From Helichrysum umbraculigerum (lineage: Eukaryota > Streptophyta > Magnoliopsida > Asterales > Asteraceae): 64,000 nt of DNA. The position numbers were made by a program, and so were the translations under genes. Every line of letters begins with the position of its first letter. Position 1 is the stretch's first letter. Shown in pieces: positions 23,575 to 35,300 of the stretch. The notes under the pieces were generated by a model. The model had not been told where the DNA came from. It saw only the letters and a list, made by a program, of their open reading frames with translations, and ran no database searches. The DNA lies in the NCBI GenBank assembly GCA_949592205.1, contig CATIUR010000016.1:2501-66500 (forward strand), given 5' to 3'.

Positions 23575-24111
23575 ACGTTATCGTTGTGGTCTTTGAATCG
23601 TCGAAGAAGATCGCTTGGCAGGAAAAAGTTAATCGAGTTTTGACGTAGGGTTTTACGTTGAAGTTGCAGGTCGGACAGTTTAAACGAAGAAGACGAAGAA
23701 TAAAGTTAGCGCGTGGGGTTTCTTGTTTTGTTATTTAAAACAAAGGTGAAATTAATATTATTATATTAAATATCACGTAAAGATTACTGCAAAATGTTGA
23801 TTCTTGATTTGTTAAGTGTCATTCCAACAAAGGTGATATTATATTATAATATATTAAAACTTACGTGTGGAGATCTACACCGGTGACGAAAGTTTTGTTT
23901 TTCGTCGAGGGGTTTCGAAGTTTAAAAGGTTACTTATGTTTAGCGTTTTTGGATTGTTGCGGGGTTTCTTGTGGTTCAAGTTTCGATCGTGGTTTGCTTG
24001 GGTTACAAGTTTTCGATCGGGTTTTGCTTGTTCGTGATCGAGGTTTTTGGGTTCTTCTAATTAATTCGATTTGCAAGAAGCAGTTTTTTTAGCAACAAGG
24101 TTTGAAAGAAT

Positions 24112-27100
24112 ATATCGTCGGTAGCGAAGTTTGACGTTGAAAAATTCGACGGGTCCAATGACTTCGGGTTGTGGCATGTAAAGATGCGGTGTCTATTAAT
24201 TCAACATGGTTGGGAGGCTGCGTTAGATCCATTCCCAGAAACCATGACGGACGCGGAAAAGACTGCGGCGTTGAATACGGATGTTCACAAAAAGGCACAC
24301 AGTGCCATACTCTTATGCTTGGGTAACAAGGTGCTGAGGGAAGTCAACAACGAAAAGTCTGCTGCGGGAGTTTGGTTAAAGTTGGAATCTTTGTACATGA
24401 CAAAGTCTTTAGCCAATAAATTGTACTTGAAGAAGAAGTTGTTCACAATCTATATGCATTCAGGTAAGAAACTATCTGAACATATAGATGAGTTTATTAA
24501 GTTGATCGGTGACTTGGCGAATATAGACGTTGAAATTGATGATGAAGATCAGGCGCTCATGTTACTTACATCGTTACCACCTTCATAAAATAACTTTGTG
24601 GAGACATTGCTTTATGGAAGGGAGTCTCTCACTTTGGAAGATGTCTTGTCTACCCTCAATTCACGGGAGTTGATGAAAAGGGATGATGCAAAGGGGGAAG
24701 TTGGTGATGTGTTATTTGTGAGGGGGATGCCTGATCAGAGACATAATCAAAAGGGTCGGAGTAATTCGCGGTCTAAGTCACAGGGTAAAGGAACTTATAA
24801 ACAAAAGTGTTACATCTGCTATTCGGAGGATCACCTGAAGAAAGATTGTCCCAAGAGGAACAAGGGAAAATCGAATTTTGTCAAGAAGGATGTGGCTTCA
24901 AGTTCTGGTCCACGTTCTGAGGTTATGACAATGGCGATTTGCTTATGGCGGTGAGTGGGGAGAAATGAATAGAGTGGGTTATGGACTTTGGAGGATCGTA
25001 CCACATGACGCCTAAGCGGGAATACTTGTTTGACTTTGAGGAGTTTAATGGTGGCACAGTGTTACTAGGAGATGATAAGCCATGTGTTATCAAAGGGATT
25101 GGAAAGGTGAGAGTACAGTTGAAGGATGGTTCAAATTTTGTGCTTGAGAATGTGCATTACATTCCCGAGTTGAAGAGACATTTGATATCTTTAGGAACTC
25201 TTGAGAAAGAGGGTTATTCCGTGAAGCTTCAGAACGGCAGAGCAAAGGTTATCAAGGGTTCTATGATGGTTTTGTCTGGAACCAGGAAAGAGAATAATGT
25301 ATACATTTTGGACGGATGGGCGGAAGAAGCTGGTGAAGCAAATGTTGGTGTTGAAGAGAAGGAAAGTCTTGCACAGGTTTGGCATAAACGGCTGGGATAT
25401 ATCAGTGAAGTAGGGCTACATGAACTAGAGAAAAGGGAGATGCTTGGAAAGAAGAGTCTTGGAAAACTTGAATTCTATGAAAATTGTGTTATGGGGAAGT
25501 CGACCAGGGTTAGTTTTGGTCGAGGCCAACACACGACAGAGGGAATTATAGACTATATTCATGCAGATCTCTGGGGACCGGTTAGAGTAGAATCGATGAG
25601 TAACTGCAGGTACTTTCTATCGATTGTTGATGATTACTCTAGGAGGGTTTGGGTTCATTTTCTCAGACACAAACATGAGGCGTTCAGTAGGTTCAAAGAG
25701 TGGAAGCTTTTAGTTGAAAACCAGACAGGTAGAAAAGTGAAGAAGCTCCGGACAGATAATGGGTTGGAGTTTTGTAATCACGAGTTTAATGAGCTTTGTA
25801 AGGAGAGCGGGATAGCTAGACATTTGACAGTTGCAGGAACTCCGCAACAGAATGGTTTAGCTGAACGAATGAATATGACGCTCTTGAACAATGTTAGGTG
25901 TTTATTGATTCACTCTGGTTTATCGGATACTTTCTGGGCAGAAGCAATGGCAACAGCAGCATATCTAATTAATAGGTCTCCAAGTATATCATTGGATAAG
26001 AAAACTCCTATGGATATGTGGTCAGGACATCCAGCGAATTATGAGATGTTGAGAGTATTCAGTTGCGTTGCTTACTCACACGTGAATCAAGGTAATAAGC
26101 TCAAGCCTAGAGCTGTGAAGTGCATATTCCTGGGGTATCCTGAGGGTGTGAAGGAATATAGATTATGGAGGTGTGACGATGTCAAGCCGAAGATAATCAT
26201 AAGCAGGGATGTGGTGTTTAATGAGAACCTTATGTATAAGGACATTCTCAAAGGTGCTGGTGCTGCAGATTCTGGGGAGCATGTCGAGTTTGAGGTAGAA
26301 TCACATAGTGATCAGGTCGAGCAGACCATACATCATCATCATCATCATGAGGCTGAGGAAAATCAGGAGGACATTGATGAAGGTGAAGATGAAGTTGTGG
26401 GACCTCAAGTGCAGAATCTGGATAACTATGTTCTTGTTCGGGATCGAGATAGAAGAACTATTACTACTCCAGTAAGGTTTAGGGATGATAGTAATATGGC
26501 TGCTTATGCATTTGCCACTGCGGAAGAGGAGGATACACATGAGCCACTTACTTATCATGAGGCGATTAATTCGACGGATAAGTCAAAATGGATTCGTGCT
26601 ATGGAGGAAGAGATGGATTCTTTAAAGAAGAATCATACTTGGGAGCTGGTCGATCAACCTAAAGGTCAGAAGCTGGTTAGCTGTAAATGGTTGTATAAGA
26701 TCAAGGAAGGGATTGAAGGCGTTCAAAAACCAAGGTATAAGGCAAGGCTGGTAGCTCGAGGGTTTACGCAGCGAGCAGGGATTGACTATAATGAAGTATT
26801 TTCTCCTGTGGTTCGACACACTTCTATCAGGGTTATACTATCATTGACTGCTTGTAGGGATTATGAGTTAGAGCAACTTGATGTAAAGACAACGTTTTTG
26901 CATGGTAATCTGGAAGAAACCATTTATATGAGGCAGCCGCTTGGTTTTGAGGAAGGAACGGGCAACAAGGTGTGTTTGTTGAAGAAATCCCTATATGGTC
27001 TTAAGCAGTCTCCAAGACAATGGTATAGGTGTTTTGATGTGTATATGCTCAGCACGCTTGGTTTTGAGGAAGGAACGGGCAACAAGGTGTGTTTGTTGAA

Positions 27101-28224
27101 GAAATCCCTATATGGTCTTAAGCAGTCTCCAAGACAATGGTATAGGTGTTTTGATGTGTATATGCTCAGCAGTGGGTTTAGCAGGAGCAACTATGATAGT
27201 TGCGTGTATTACAAGGAGTTTGCACTAGGTGAGTACATATATCGACTGCTGTATGTAGATGATATGTTGATTGCTTGTAAAAGCAAGACTGAAATCGAAT
27301 ATACCAAGGGTTTGCTGAAGAAAGATTTTAACATGAAGGAGTTAGGTGAAGCAAACAAGATACTTGGTATGGAGATTGTCAGGGATAGGGGTAGCCGAAC
27401 CCTGAAGGTGTCTCAGTCGGGATATGTGCAGAAAATTCTGAATAATTTCAGAGTGTATGATAGCAAGTCGGTGTCTACGCCATTAGGAGCACACTTCAAG
27501 GTATCGTTGAAGGATTGTCCATCGAGTGACTGGGATGTGGAAAGAATGAGTAAGGTCCCACATGCGAATGTTGTAGGTAGTTTGATGTACTTGATGGTAT
27601 GTACTAGACCAGATATTGCATATGCTGTTAGCATTGTGAGTAGGTACTTGGCGAATCCAGGGAAAAACCACTTGGAAGCACTGAAGTGGATTTTAGGTAT
27701 CTAAAGGGCACTGCTAATGTGGGTCTAGTGTATGGTAGAGATCAAGGGAAGCACGTAGATGTTGACGGTTTTGTGGACGCGGATTATGCTAAAGACCCTG
27801 ACAAGGGTAGGTCGATAACTGGGTACATGTTTATGGTATACGGTTGTGTTGTAAGTTGGAAAGCGACTCTACAACATGTTGTTGCATTATCTACTACAGA
27901 GGCGGAGTATATGGCACTTACTGAAGCTGTTAAGGAAAGCATGTGGCTTAAAGGTCTACTAATCGAGCTGGGAGTAAACCTGAGGTCAGTGGTTTTGAAT
28001 TGTGATAATCAAGGAGTAATTCATCTCTCAAAGAATGCAATGTTTCATGAGAGGACGAAGCATATCAACGTGAGGTATCACTTCATCAGGGAGATTGTGG
28101 AGTCTAAAGAGATTGAAGTGGTAAAGATAGGCACAGAAGATAATGCAGCTGATGCGTTTACAAAGGTGGTTCCAGGTCCGAAGTTCAAGCCTTGTATGGA
28201 GATACTTGGTGTCGGGGATAACTA
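24112..28224 (+). pseudogene. copia gag-pol polyprotein, degenerate
   Basis: Gag begins in frame at about 24112, where ATA stands at the likely original ATG. A stop interrupts gag at 24586-24588. The zinc knuckle CYICYSEDHLKKDC follows. A 1-nt deletion near 24920 and a TGA at 24966-24968 precede protease. The protease motif reads DFG (24984) where D-S/T-G is usual. Integrase retains HADLWGP, RTDNG and the Glu of LAERMN (25558-25870). RT retains YVDD (about 27250) but carries a perfect 117-bp in-frame tandem duplication just before it. A 1-nt deletion at 27691-27694 separates RT from RNase H (27686-28224), which keeps TTEAEYMAL. The lesions abolish autonomous expression; the domain order is certain. 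Confidence 0.9.
26940..27173 (+). repeat. 117-bp in-frame tandem duplication inside RT
   Basis: CTTGGTTTTGAGGAAGGAAC starts at 26940 and again at 27057. The two 117-bp units are essentially identical and repeat 39 codons including SLYGLKQSPRQWY. The reading frame is kept, so it disrupts fold rather than frame. Confidence 0.95.
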
Positions 28225-28246
28225 GTATTGACACTAAGGTAGAAAT

Positions 28247-28598
28247 TGTTAGTATTAGTGTCCAAGACTAGTTATTAGGATTAGTAGTTTTTCATGTTTC
28301 CTTATGTATGTAACTTGCCTTGCAAGGCAAGCATCGATAGTTTTGTATACGTATTGGTGTAAGTCGGCTAGCAATCCTAATTGGTTTGTGATTAGGATAT
28401 TTGACCCCCTCATCTCTATAAAAGGAGGTGAGGGAGTGAGGCAACCGATTCATCCCATCTTTTATTTTTTCCGTACCGGTTGAGTTATAATAAAGGTTTA
28501 ACTTTCGCTTATATTTGTGGTGTCGTTTCTTAAAGGTTCTTCGTAGAGAAGTCATTCGACTTCTTGGTTTGATCTCATACGATTAACATAAGTGATCT
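28247..28598 (+). repeat. 3' LTR of the copia element, left part
   Basis: The first 352 bp match the 5' LTR. The last 5 bp (GATCT, 28594-28598) are the target site duplicated by the gypsy insertion; the remaining 49 bp lie at 41819-41867. Confidence 0.93.
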
Positions 28599-29039
28599 TG
28601 TCGCACCCCCAAAACACGTGGCAGCGGAAACATGAGTTGTCATGGGGGCGCCGACCAAATCAAATATCATTACACAAAGATTAAAGCAAACGACCTCTAT
28701 ATGAGACGTTTGAAAACATTACATTACCATAATTTCAAATGTTTACAATAAGTCTGGAGTTCGCATAAACCGCTAAGAGATTTCTAATACATAACTGATT
28801 ATACCAAATACAGCTAAATGCAATCTAATCTCTTGAATTTTGAAAACAATGCGACTCGAGCTAGGCTTTCCATAAGCTTCCTACTGCGGCGGGTTACCTG
28901 AGAAATACATACTAAAAGGTCAACATAAAGTTGGTGAGTTCATAGAGTTGTTTAAATGTTGGTATCAAACCAATTGTTATGAAACACGAGTTATGAAACA
29001 CAAGATTTTAATCGTTGTATCATTCAACAATGATAATTA

Positions 29040-29345
29040 AATGTATCGTTAACAAACGATAAGTAAATGTGTTGAATAAATGTATCGTTAACAAACGATA
29101 AGTAAATATGTAATTGCACGAATGCAAAAAGATGTATCGTTAACAAACGATAAGTAAATATGTAGTTGCACGAATGCAAAAAGATGTATCGTTAACAAAC
29201 GACAAGTAAATATGTAATTGCACGAATGCAAAAAGATGTATCGTTAACAAACGACAAGTAAATATGTAATTGCACGAATGCAAAAAGATGTATCGTTAAC
29301 AAACGACAAGTAAATATGTAATTGCACGAATGCAAAAAGATGTAT
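29040..29345. repeat. LTR minisatellite, unit about 60 bp
   Basis: Units containing ATGTATCGTTAACAAACGA and TTGCACGAATGCAAAAAG repeat about five to six times. The same array is in the other LTR at about 38569-38874. TCGTTAACAAACGA has inverse arms. Confidence 0.9.
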
Positions 29346-30299
29346 ACCATTTGCCATGAGCTCATAGTCCGAAGCTTAACAATGTGTGCCGTGCCTCTTT
29401 CGAGTACACGATCGTGGGTGCCCCAATGCAAGTGTCTAATCCGGTACACTCGTTATGAACAAATATTAATACGTCCGTTTGACTGGTTAGCGCGACTAAC
29501 CCGGACGGGGATTGTCAGTCCCAAATAGATCTATTTACTAATATTCACGCTTTAGCAAAACTAACAAACTATGATGTGTAGGGCCTTTGTGGATTAGTGT
29601 GTAACTCATGCAATCCGTATAGCGTTGTTTATGGTACTTGTGTTCATAAAAGCAGTTGTGTAATTCAAATGTATACAAAACAGTTGCAAAGCAATTGTAT
29701 AAAACAGTTGTAGTATGTATTCTCCCCCAAAATAGTTGTAAAACTGTAAAAAGAGGGGCTATGAAACTCACCTGAGTTCTAGCAAATAGCAAGCAAGCAA
29801 TATCAATTAGCAAGCAAAGTGTGATCCAATGTGTAGCCTTTTAACGTCCTAAACGTATAAGGTTGTATGAGTAGATGTCTTAAAAGATCATCTATGTAAG
29901 TGGATGGTTAATGTCCACTTAATTCACAATGTAGGTGGAGGGTTAATGTCCACCTAGAGCTAGTTCATCTAACTAGTATGTCCATATAAGTTGTTCAAGT
30001 TCGTTTACTAAAAATGTGTACGACCCGTTGGTGAAAGTTTGTAATAATAATTCAAAGTATTATTATTGTTAAGTTCATCGTGTTGTATACTTTTCGAAGC
30101 ACCTGTGTTTCATATATGAATCTACATCATAAATGTTTGATCTTTGTAGGTGTTTATTGCTTTTATATATGTCCGAATGTGTTAAGGCTCGGGATTTAGA
30201 GTCCAAAATGTGATTTTATGAGAATTAACTAAGGGTTAAAAAGTCAACTCTCAAGGTCAAAAAGTCAACTGAAAAAGGTCAACTCCTAAGTCAAAGTCA

Positions 30300-30610
30300 A
30301 CTCGGAAGTCTTCAGTTCGCAAGTCAAACTGAACTCGCAAGTCTTCAGTTCGCAAGTCAAACTGAACTCGCAAGTCAAACTGAACTCGCAAGTCAAACTG
30401 AACTCGCAAAGTCAAACTGAACTCGCAAGTCAAACTGAACTCGCAAAGTCAAACTGAACTCGCAAGTCAAACTGAACTCGCAAGTTAAACTGAACTCGCA
30501 AGTCAAACTGAACTCGCAAGTCAACTGAACTCGCAAGTCAAACTGAACTCGCAAGTCAACTGAACTCGCAAGTCAAACTGAACTCGCAAGTCAAAGTCAA
30601 CTCGCAAAGT
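30300..30610. repeat. LTR minisatellite, unit about 18 bp
   Basis: GAACTCGCAAGTCAAACT repeats roughly 15 times with occasional length variants. The matching array in the other LTR is about 39829-40139. Conserved copy number between the LTRs fits recent insertion. Confidence 0.9.
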
Positions 30611-32284
30611 CAAACTGTTGTGTTTTTGTTTTGTAAACATGGTCAAACGGGCTCGGTTTGACCCGAAATTTTTAGGGAAGCCTTAGATATGTTCAAAGAG
30701 TCTCCAGAAATTTTGGTTCGAGTCGGGGTCGTTTCGAGATGTCGGTTTTTAAGTTTACACCTTAAACTTCAAGATTTAATGTTTTCGGTTTATGTCGGGT
30801 CATTACGCCAACTGATTTCACCTATCTATAGTCCAAATCAAACTTCCAAATTTTTACCAACTGATTTACTAAGTGTCTTGACTAACATATCAAATTTTCA
30901 GCTTCTAACAAGTCCATTAACATAGTTAAATAAAGCCGCGTAACAACCGAACACATTTTATCGAAAAACTTCCTGGTCAGTCTTATAAATCGGATCGTAG
31001 AGAAAAATGAGTACGTTTCTGGAAAAAGTGTAAAACATGAAAGTTGTAGATCTTTTCAATACGCAAATTTTAAAAAAAAATGCATCTTCTAACTCTCAGT
31101 ATTTGATTTTATACGAATATTTTTGTGAACTGTCGATTTTTAGGCAGATTACATGCATGTTCTTGTTTGCTTTATAAAAACGATTTTCAACACCAAGTTT
31201 GGACATAATCATGATAGATGAACATTATAACATCATAATCAGTAGATTAAAAGTAAAATAAGTAAAAGGTTTGATGATTTATACCAAGCGAATGATGGAG
31301 AACAAAAGGAAGTGGAGGTGGTGATGATCTTGTGCTTTGCTCCTTCTTTGATCTTGATTAATGGTGGTGGTTGTGGTGGTTTTAGGTGGTGGTGAGAGGC
31401 TGAGTTTTCTCCAGAAAAATGAGAGGTTTGAGAGAGTATTGAAGGGTTTGAGTGTGTTAGTAAAAAGAAAATAAGTGAAGTGTGTAAGTAGTGAAGAATA
31501 TCATCATAATTTTGCATGATTTCTCATTTGTTCTCAAGGGAGGTGGCACATGGTGCACATGGGGGCAGCAAGGGGGCCGGCCAAGGGGGGGCCCACACAA
31601 GGGTATTTTGGTCATTTTCCATTTCTAGCTTAAATCGTTGCGTTTTACGTTCGTTTACCCGATTGTTTAAACGTTTATTCGTACGTTAAATGTTTAGTTG
31701 ACGTTTTTAAGTGACGACATAAATTTCGATATTTTTGATTGAGATATTTATCAAAATACTTAAAAACATTTATAAAAATGTTCCGTTAATTTGGCGGCCT
31801 CGATTTGCGTGTTTGTTCTACGACGGTTTAATCGCGTAACGTTATTTTGAGTCGTTTAGGTTAACGATATAATTTGGATAAATTTCCATTGAAGTATTAT
31901 TTAAAATACTTAATTTAGGTTGTCAATTTAATTATTGACGTTCGTTTGGTTGTCGAAATAAATTCGCGCGTTATCGTTGCGTTTGAGACGTTTTAACCGA
32001 AACGTCTAGGTTTTTCGAGTATTATTTTAGCAAAATAATAGATAATGATAAATAACTTCTAAAAATAGATTAAAGTTATTTATAGAAATGTTTTCACCAA
32101 CGTCGTATTTAAACTGTGTCGGACTCCATCCGATAATAAAATGTACGATTTAAACAAATCGCAAATGTGTGCAAATATAATCACATATATTAATACACAT
32201 AATGATACACATAATTCACCCTAATTACATGTATTAGCACAATGATTAGGAACTAACACTAGCCCTAATTGGTCGGGTGTCACA

Positions 32285-32294
32285 TTCTCCCCCT
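32285..32294 (-). other. polypurine tract of the gypsy element
   Basis: On the minus strand AGGGGGAGAA lies directly before the 3' LTR and primes plus-strand DNA synthesis. A hairpin AATTTCG/CGAAATT (32303-32319) sits just upstream and overlaps the gag-pol stop. Confidence 0.88.
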
Positions 32295-32317
32295 GTTAGG
32301 AGAATTTCGTCCCGAAA

Positions 32318-35300
32318 TTAGCTTGTTGTCGTCTGTTGGGCATCTAAGAATAGATGTGGATATTTCAGTCGCATTTGGTCTTCCCGTTCCCAAGTGAATT
32401 CAGGACCGCGCCTAGAATTCCACCGGACTTTAACGATGGGAATACGACTCTGTTTCAAGCGTTTGACCTCACGGTCCATGATTTCTATCGGTTCCTCGAC
32501 GAAATGGAGCTTATCATCGATATGGATTTCGTCGAGAGGGATAACAAGTGTCTCATCAGACAGACATTTCTTCAGGTTAGAAATGTGGAATGTGTTGTGC
32601 ACGCTACTGAGTTGTGGTGGTAGCTGCAGTCGATATGCCACCGGACCAATTCTTTCAAGAATTTCAAAAGGTCCGATGTATCTAGGGTTTAGTTTGCCGC
32701 GTTTACCAAAACGAATGACACCTTTCCAAGGTGATACTTTCAAGAGTACTCGGTCCCCAACCTGGAACTCGAGCGGTTTGCGTCTCACGTCAGCATAACT
32801 TTTCTGACGATCACGGGCAGCTTTCAGCCGGTTTTGAATGGTCACGATTTTCTCGGTCGTTTCATGGATGATTTCAGGACCAGTGAGTTGGCTATCGCCG
32901 ATTTCGGTCCAACAAATGGGTGATCGGCACTTTCTACCATAAAGTGCCTCAAAAGGTGCAGCATCAATGCTGGTGTGGTAACTGTTGTTGTAGGAAAACT
33001 CACACAAAGGTAGGTGGTTTTCCCATGTGTTTCCGAAGTCGATTACACATGCTCGAAGCATATCTTCAAGAGTTTGAATGGTCCGTTCACTCTGACCATC
33101 GGTTTGCGGATGATAAGCAGTACTCAAATCAAGGCGAGTACCGAGAGCTTTCTGAAGTGTTTGCCAAAATCGAGAGGTGAAGCGGCTATCTCTATCGGAG
33201 ATGATCGAGATGGGTATGCCATGTCGTGCTACAACCTCTTTGATGTAGATGCGAGCCAATCGCTCCATCTTGTCGTTTTCTTTGATGGCTAGGAAATGGG
33301 CGGATTTTGTGAGACGATCTACGATCACCCAAATGGTATCGCAACCGCTCGGTGTTTTTGGTAGCTTGTTGATGAAGTCCATGGTTATGTTTTCCCATTT
33401 CCATTGAGGTATCTCGGGTTGTTGGAGTAACCCAGAAGGTTTCTGGTATTCGGCCTTAACCTTGGCACAGGTTAGACACTTACTAACATACGTGGCTATG
33501 TCAGCTTTCATGTTGGGCCACCAATACCGTTGTTTGACGTCATGATACATCTTGTCAGAACCAGGATGTATGGAGTACCGGGATTTGTGAGCTTCGTCCA
33601 TGACCAATTCTCGTAGGTTCCCAAAGTTAGGTAACCAAATTCGGTTGGAGAAGTATCGGGTTCCATCGGATTTGATTTCGAATTGTTTTTCCATGCCTCG
33701 CAAGGCCTCATTTTTGATATTTTTCTCGTTGAGTGCTTCGAGTTGAGTGGAATGAATTTGAGCAATAAGATCGTTGTGGATGGTTAAACCAAGGGCTCGA
33801 ACTCGAAGGGGTTTCACTCGTTCTTTTCGGCTTAGGGCATCGGCAACAACGTTAGCCTTACCCGGGTGGTATCGGATTTCGCAGTCGTAGTCACTAAGTA
33901 ACTCGACCCAACGACGTTGTCTCATGTTTAGGTCCTTCTGATCAAAGATATGTTGAAGGCTTTTGTGGTCAGTGAAGATAGTGCACTTGGTACCATATAG
34001 GTAGTGTCTCCAAATTTTGAGCGCAAAAACAACGGCTCCTAATTCGAGATCGTGAGTGGTATAGTTTTTCTCATGGATTTTCAGTTGCCGGGAGGCGTAA
34101 GCGATGACCTTATCACGTTGCATTAACACACAACCTAGTCCTTGATGTGAGGCGTCGCAGTAAACTACGAAATCATCGGTGCCTTCGGGTAAGGATAGGA
34201 TTGGTGCACTGCAGAGTTTCTGTTTAAGGAGTTGAAAAGCCGACTCCTGTTTGTCGGTCCAGTCGAATTTCTTGTCTTTCTGAGTCAAGGAGGTTAATGG
34301 TTGAGCAATTCGGGAAAAATTCTCGATGAATCGCCGGTAATATCCAGCGAGACCTAAGAATTGTCGGACCTCGGTTGGAGTAGTTGGTGCTTTCCAGCAC
34401 TTGATGGCCTCGATTTTTGCTGGATCAACACGTATCCCTTGGCTGTCAACGACATGCCCTAGGAACTGTACTGTTCGCATCCAGAACTCACACTTGGAGT
34501 ACTTGGCGTATAGCTCCTCGTGTTTGAGTAATTCCAAGATAGTTTTCAGGTGTTGACCATGTTCTGTTTCGTTGCGAGAGTAGATCAAGATGTCATCAAT
34601 GAATACAATGACAAACTTATCTAGATATGGTTTGCACACCCGATTCATAAGATCCATGAATACAGCCGGTGCGTTAGTTAGACCAAAAGGCATCACTTGA
34701 AATTCGTAATGCCCGTAGCGGGTTCGGAAAGCGGTTTTCGGGATGTCGGCGTCTCGAACGCGAAGTTGGTGATAACCAGACCGAAGGTCGATCTTTGAGT
34801 AAAAGCTCGAACCTTGAAGTTGGTCAAACAGGTCGTCGATTCTAGGAAGTGGGTATCGGTTTTTGATAGTGAGTTTGTTTAGTTCACGGTAATCGATACA
34901 CATGCGGAAGGATCCATCCTTCTTTTTAACGAATAGGACCGGAGCTCCCCAAGGTGAGGAACTTGGTCGAATAAATCCCTTGTCCAGGAGTTCCTGTAAT
35001 TGGGTGGATAACTCCTGCAACTCGGATGGGGCTAATCTGTATGGGGCTCGTGCCACGGGTGCAGCACCGGGCACAAGGTCGATTTGGAACTCGACTTGTC
35101 TCGACGGGGGAAGGCCTGGCAAGTCTTCGGGAAAGACTTCAGGAAAGTCTCGTACAATGGGTACATCTTCGAGTCGCTTTTCAGCCGACTTCTTTTCGGT
35201 TACATGAGCAAGGATTGCTGGGTAGCCTTTCCTCAGGTACTTTTGGGTTTTCATACACGAGATGATGTTTAAGTTTCGCCTACCAGTCTCCCCCTGTATG

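Larger units (their letters stand above)
28599..32284 (-). repeat. 3' LTR of the gypsy element
   Basis: In element orientation it starts TGTGACACCCG and ends GGGGGTGCGACA. It includes two minisatellites (29040-29345 and 30300-30610). Short open frames inside recur identically in the other LTR and are not genes. Confidence 0.95.

Noticed and set aside
26331..26351. Six-histidine run in the copia polyprotein
   Set aside because: It is a CAT trinucleotide repeat in the linker before RT, not an added tag.
30300..30610. CRISPR-like regular repeats
   Set aside because: Repeats are contiguous without unique spacers, lie inside an LTR and occur in a plant nuclear genome.
29192..31517. Short open frames in the gypsy 3' LTR, repeated at 38721-41046
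   Set aside because: They recur identically in both LTRs, lack domains and are partly built from minisatellite units.
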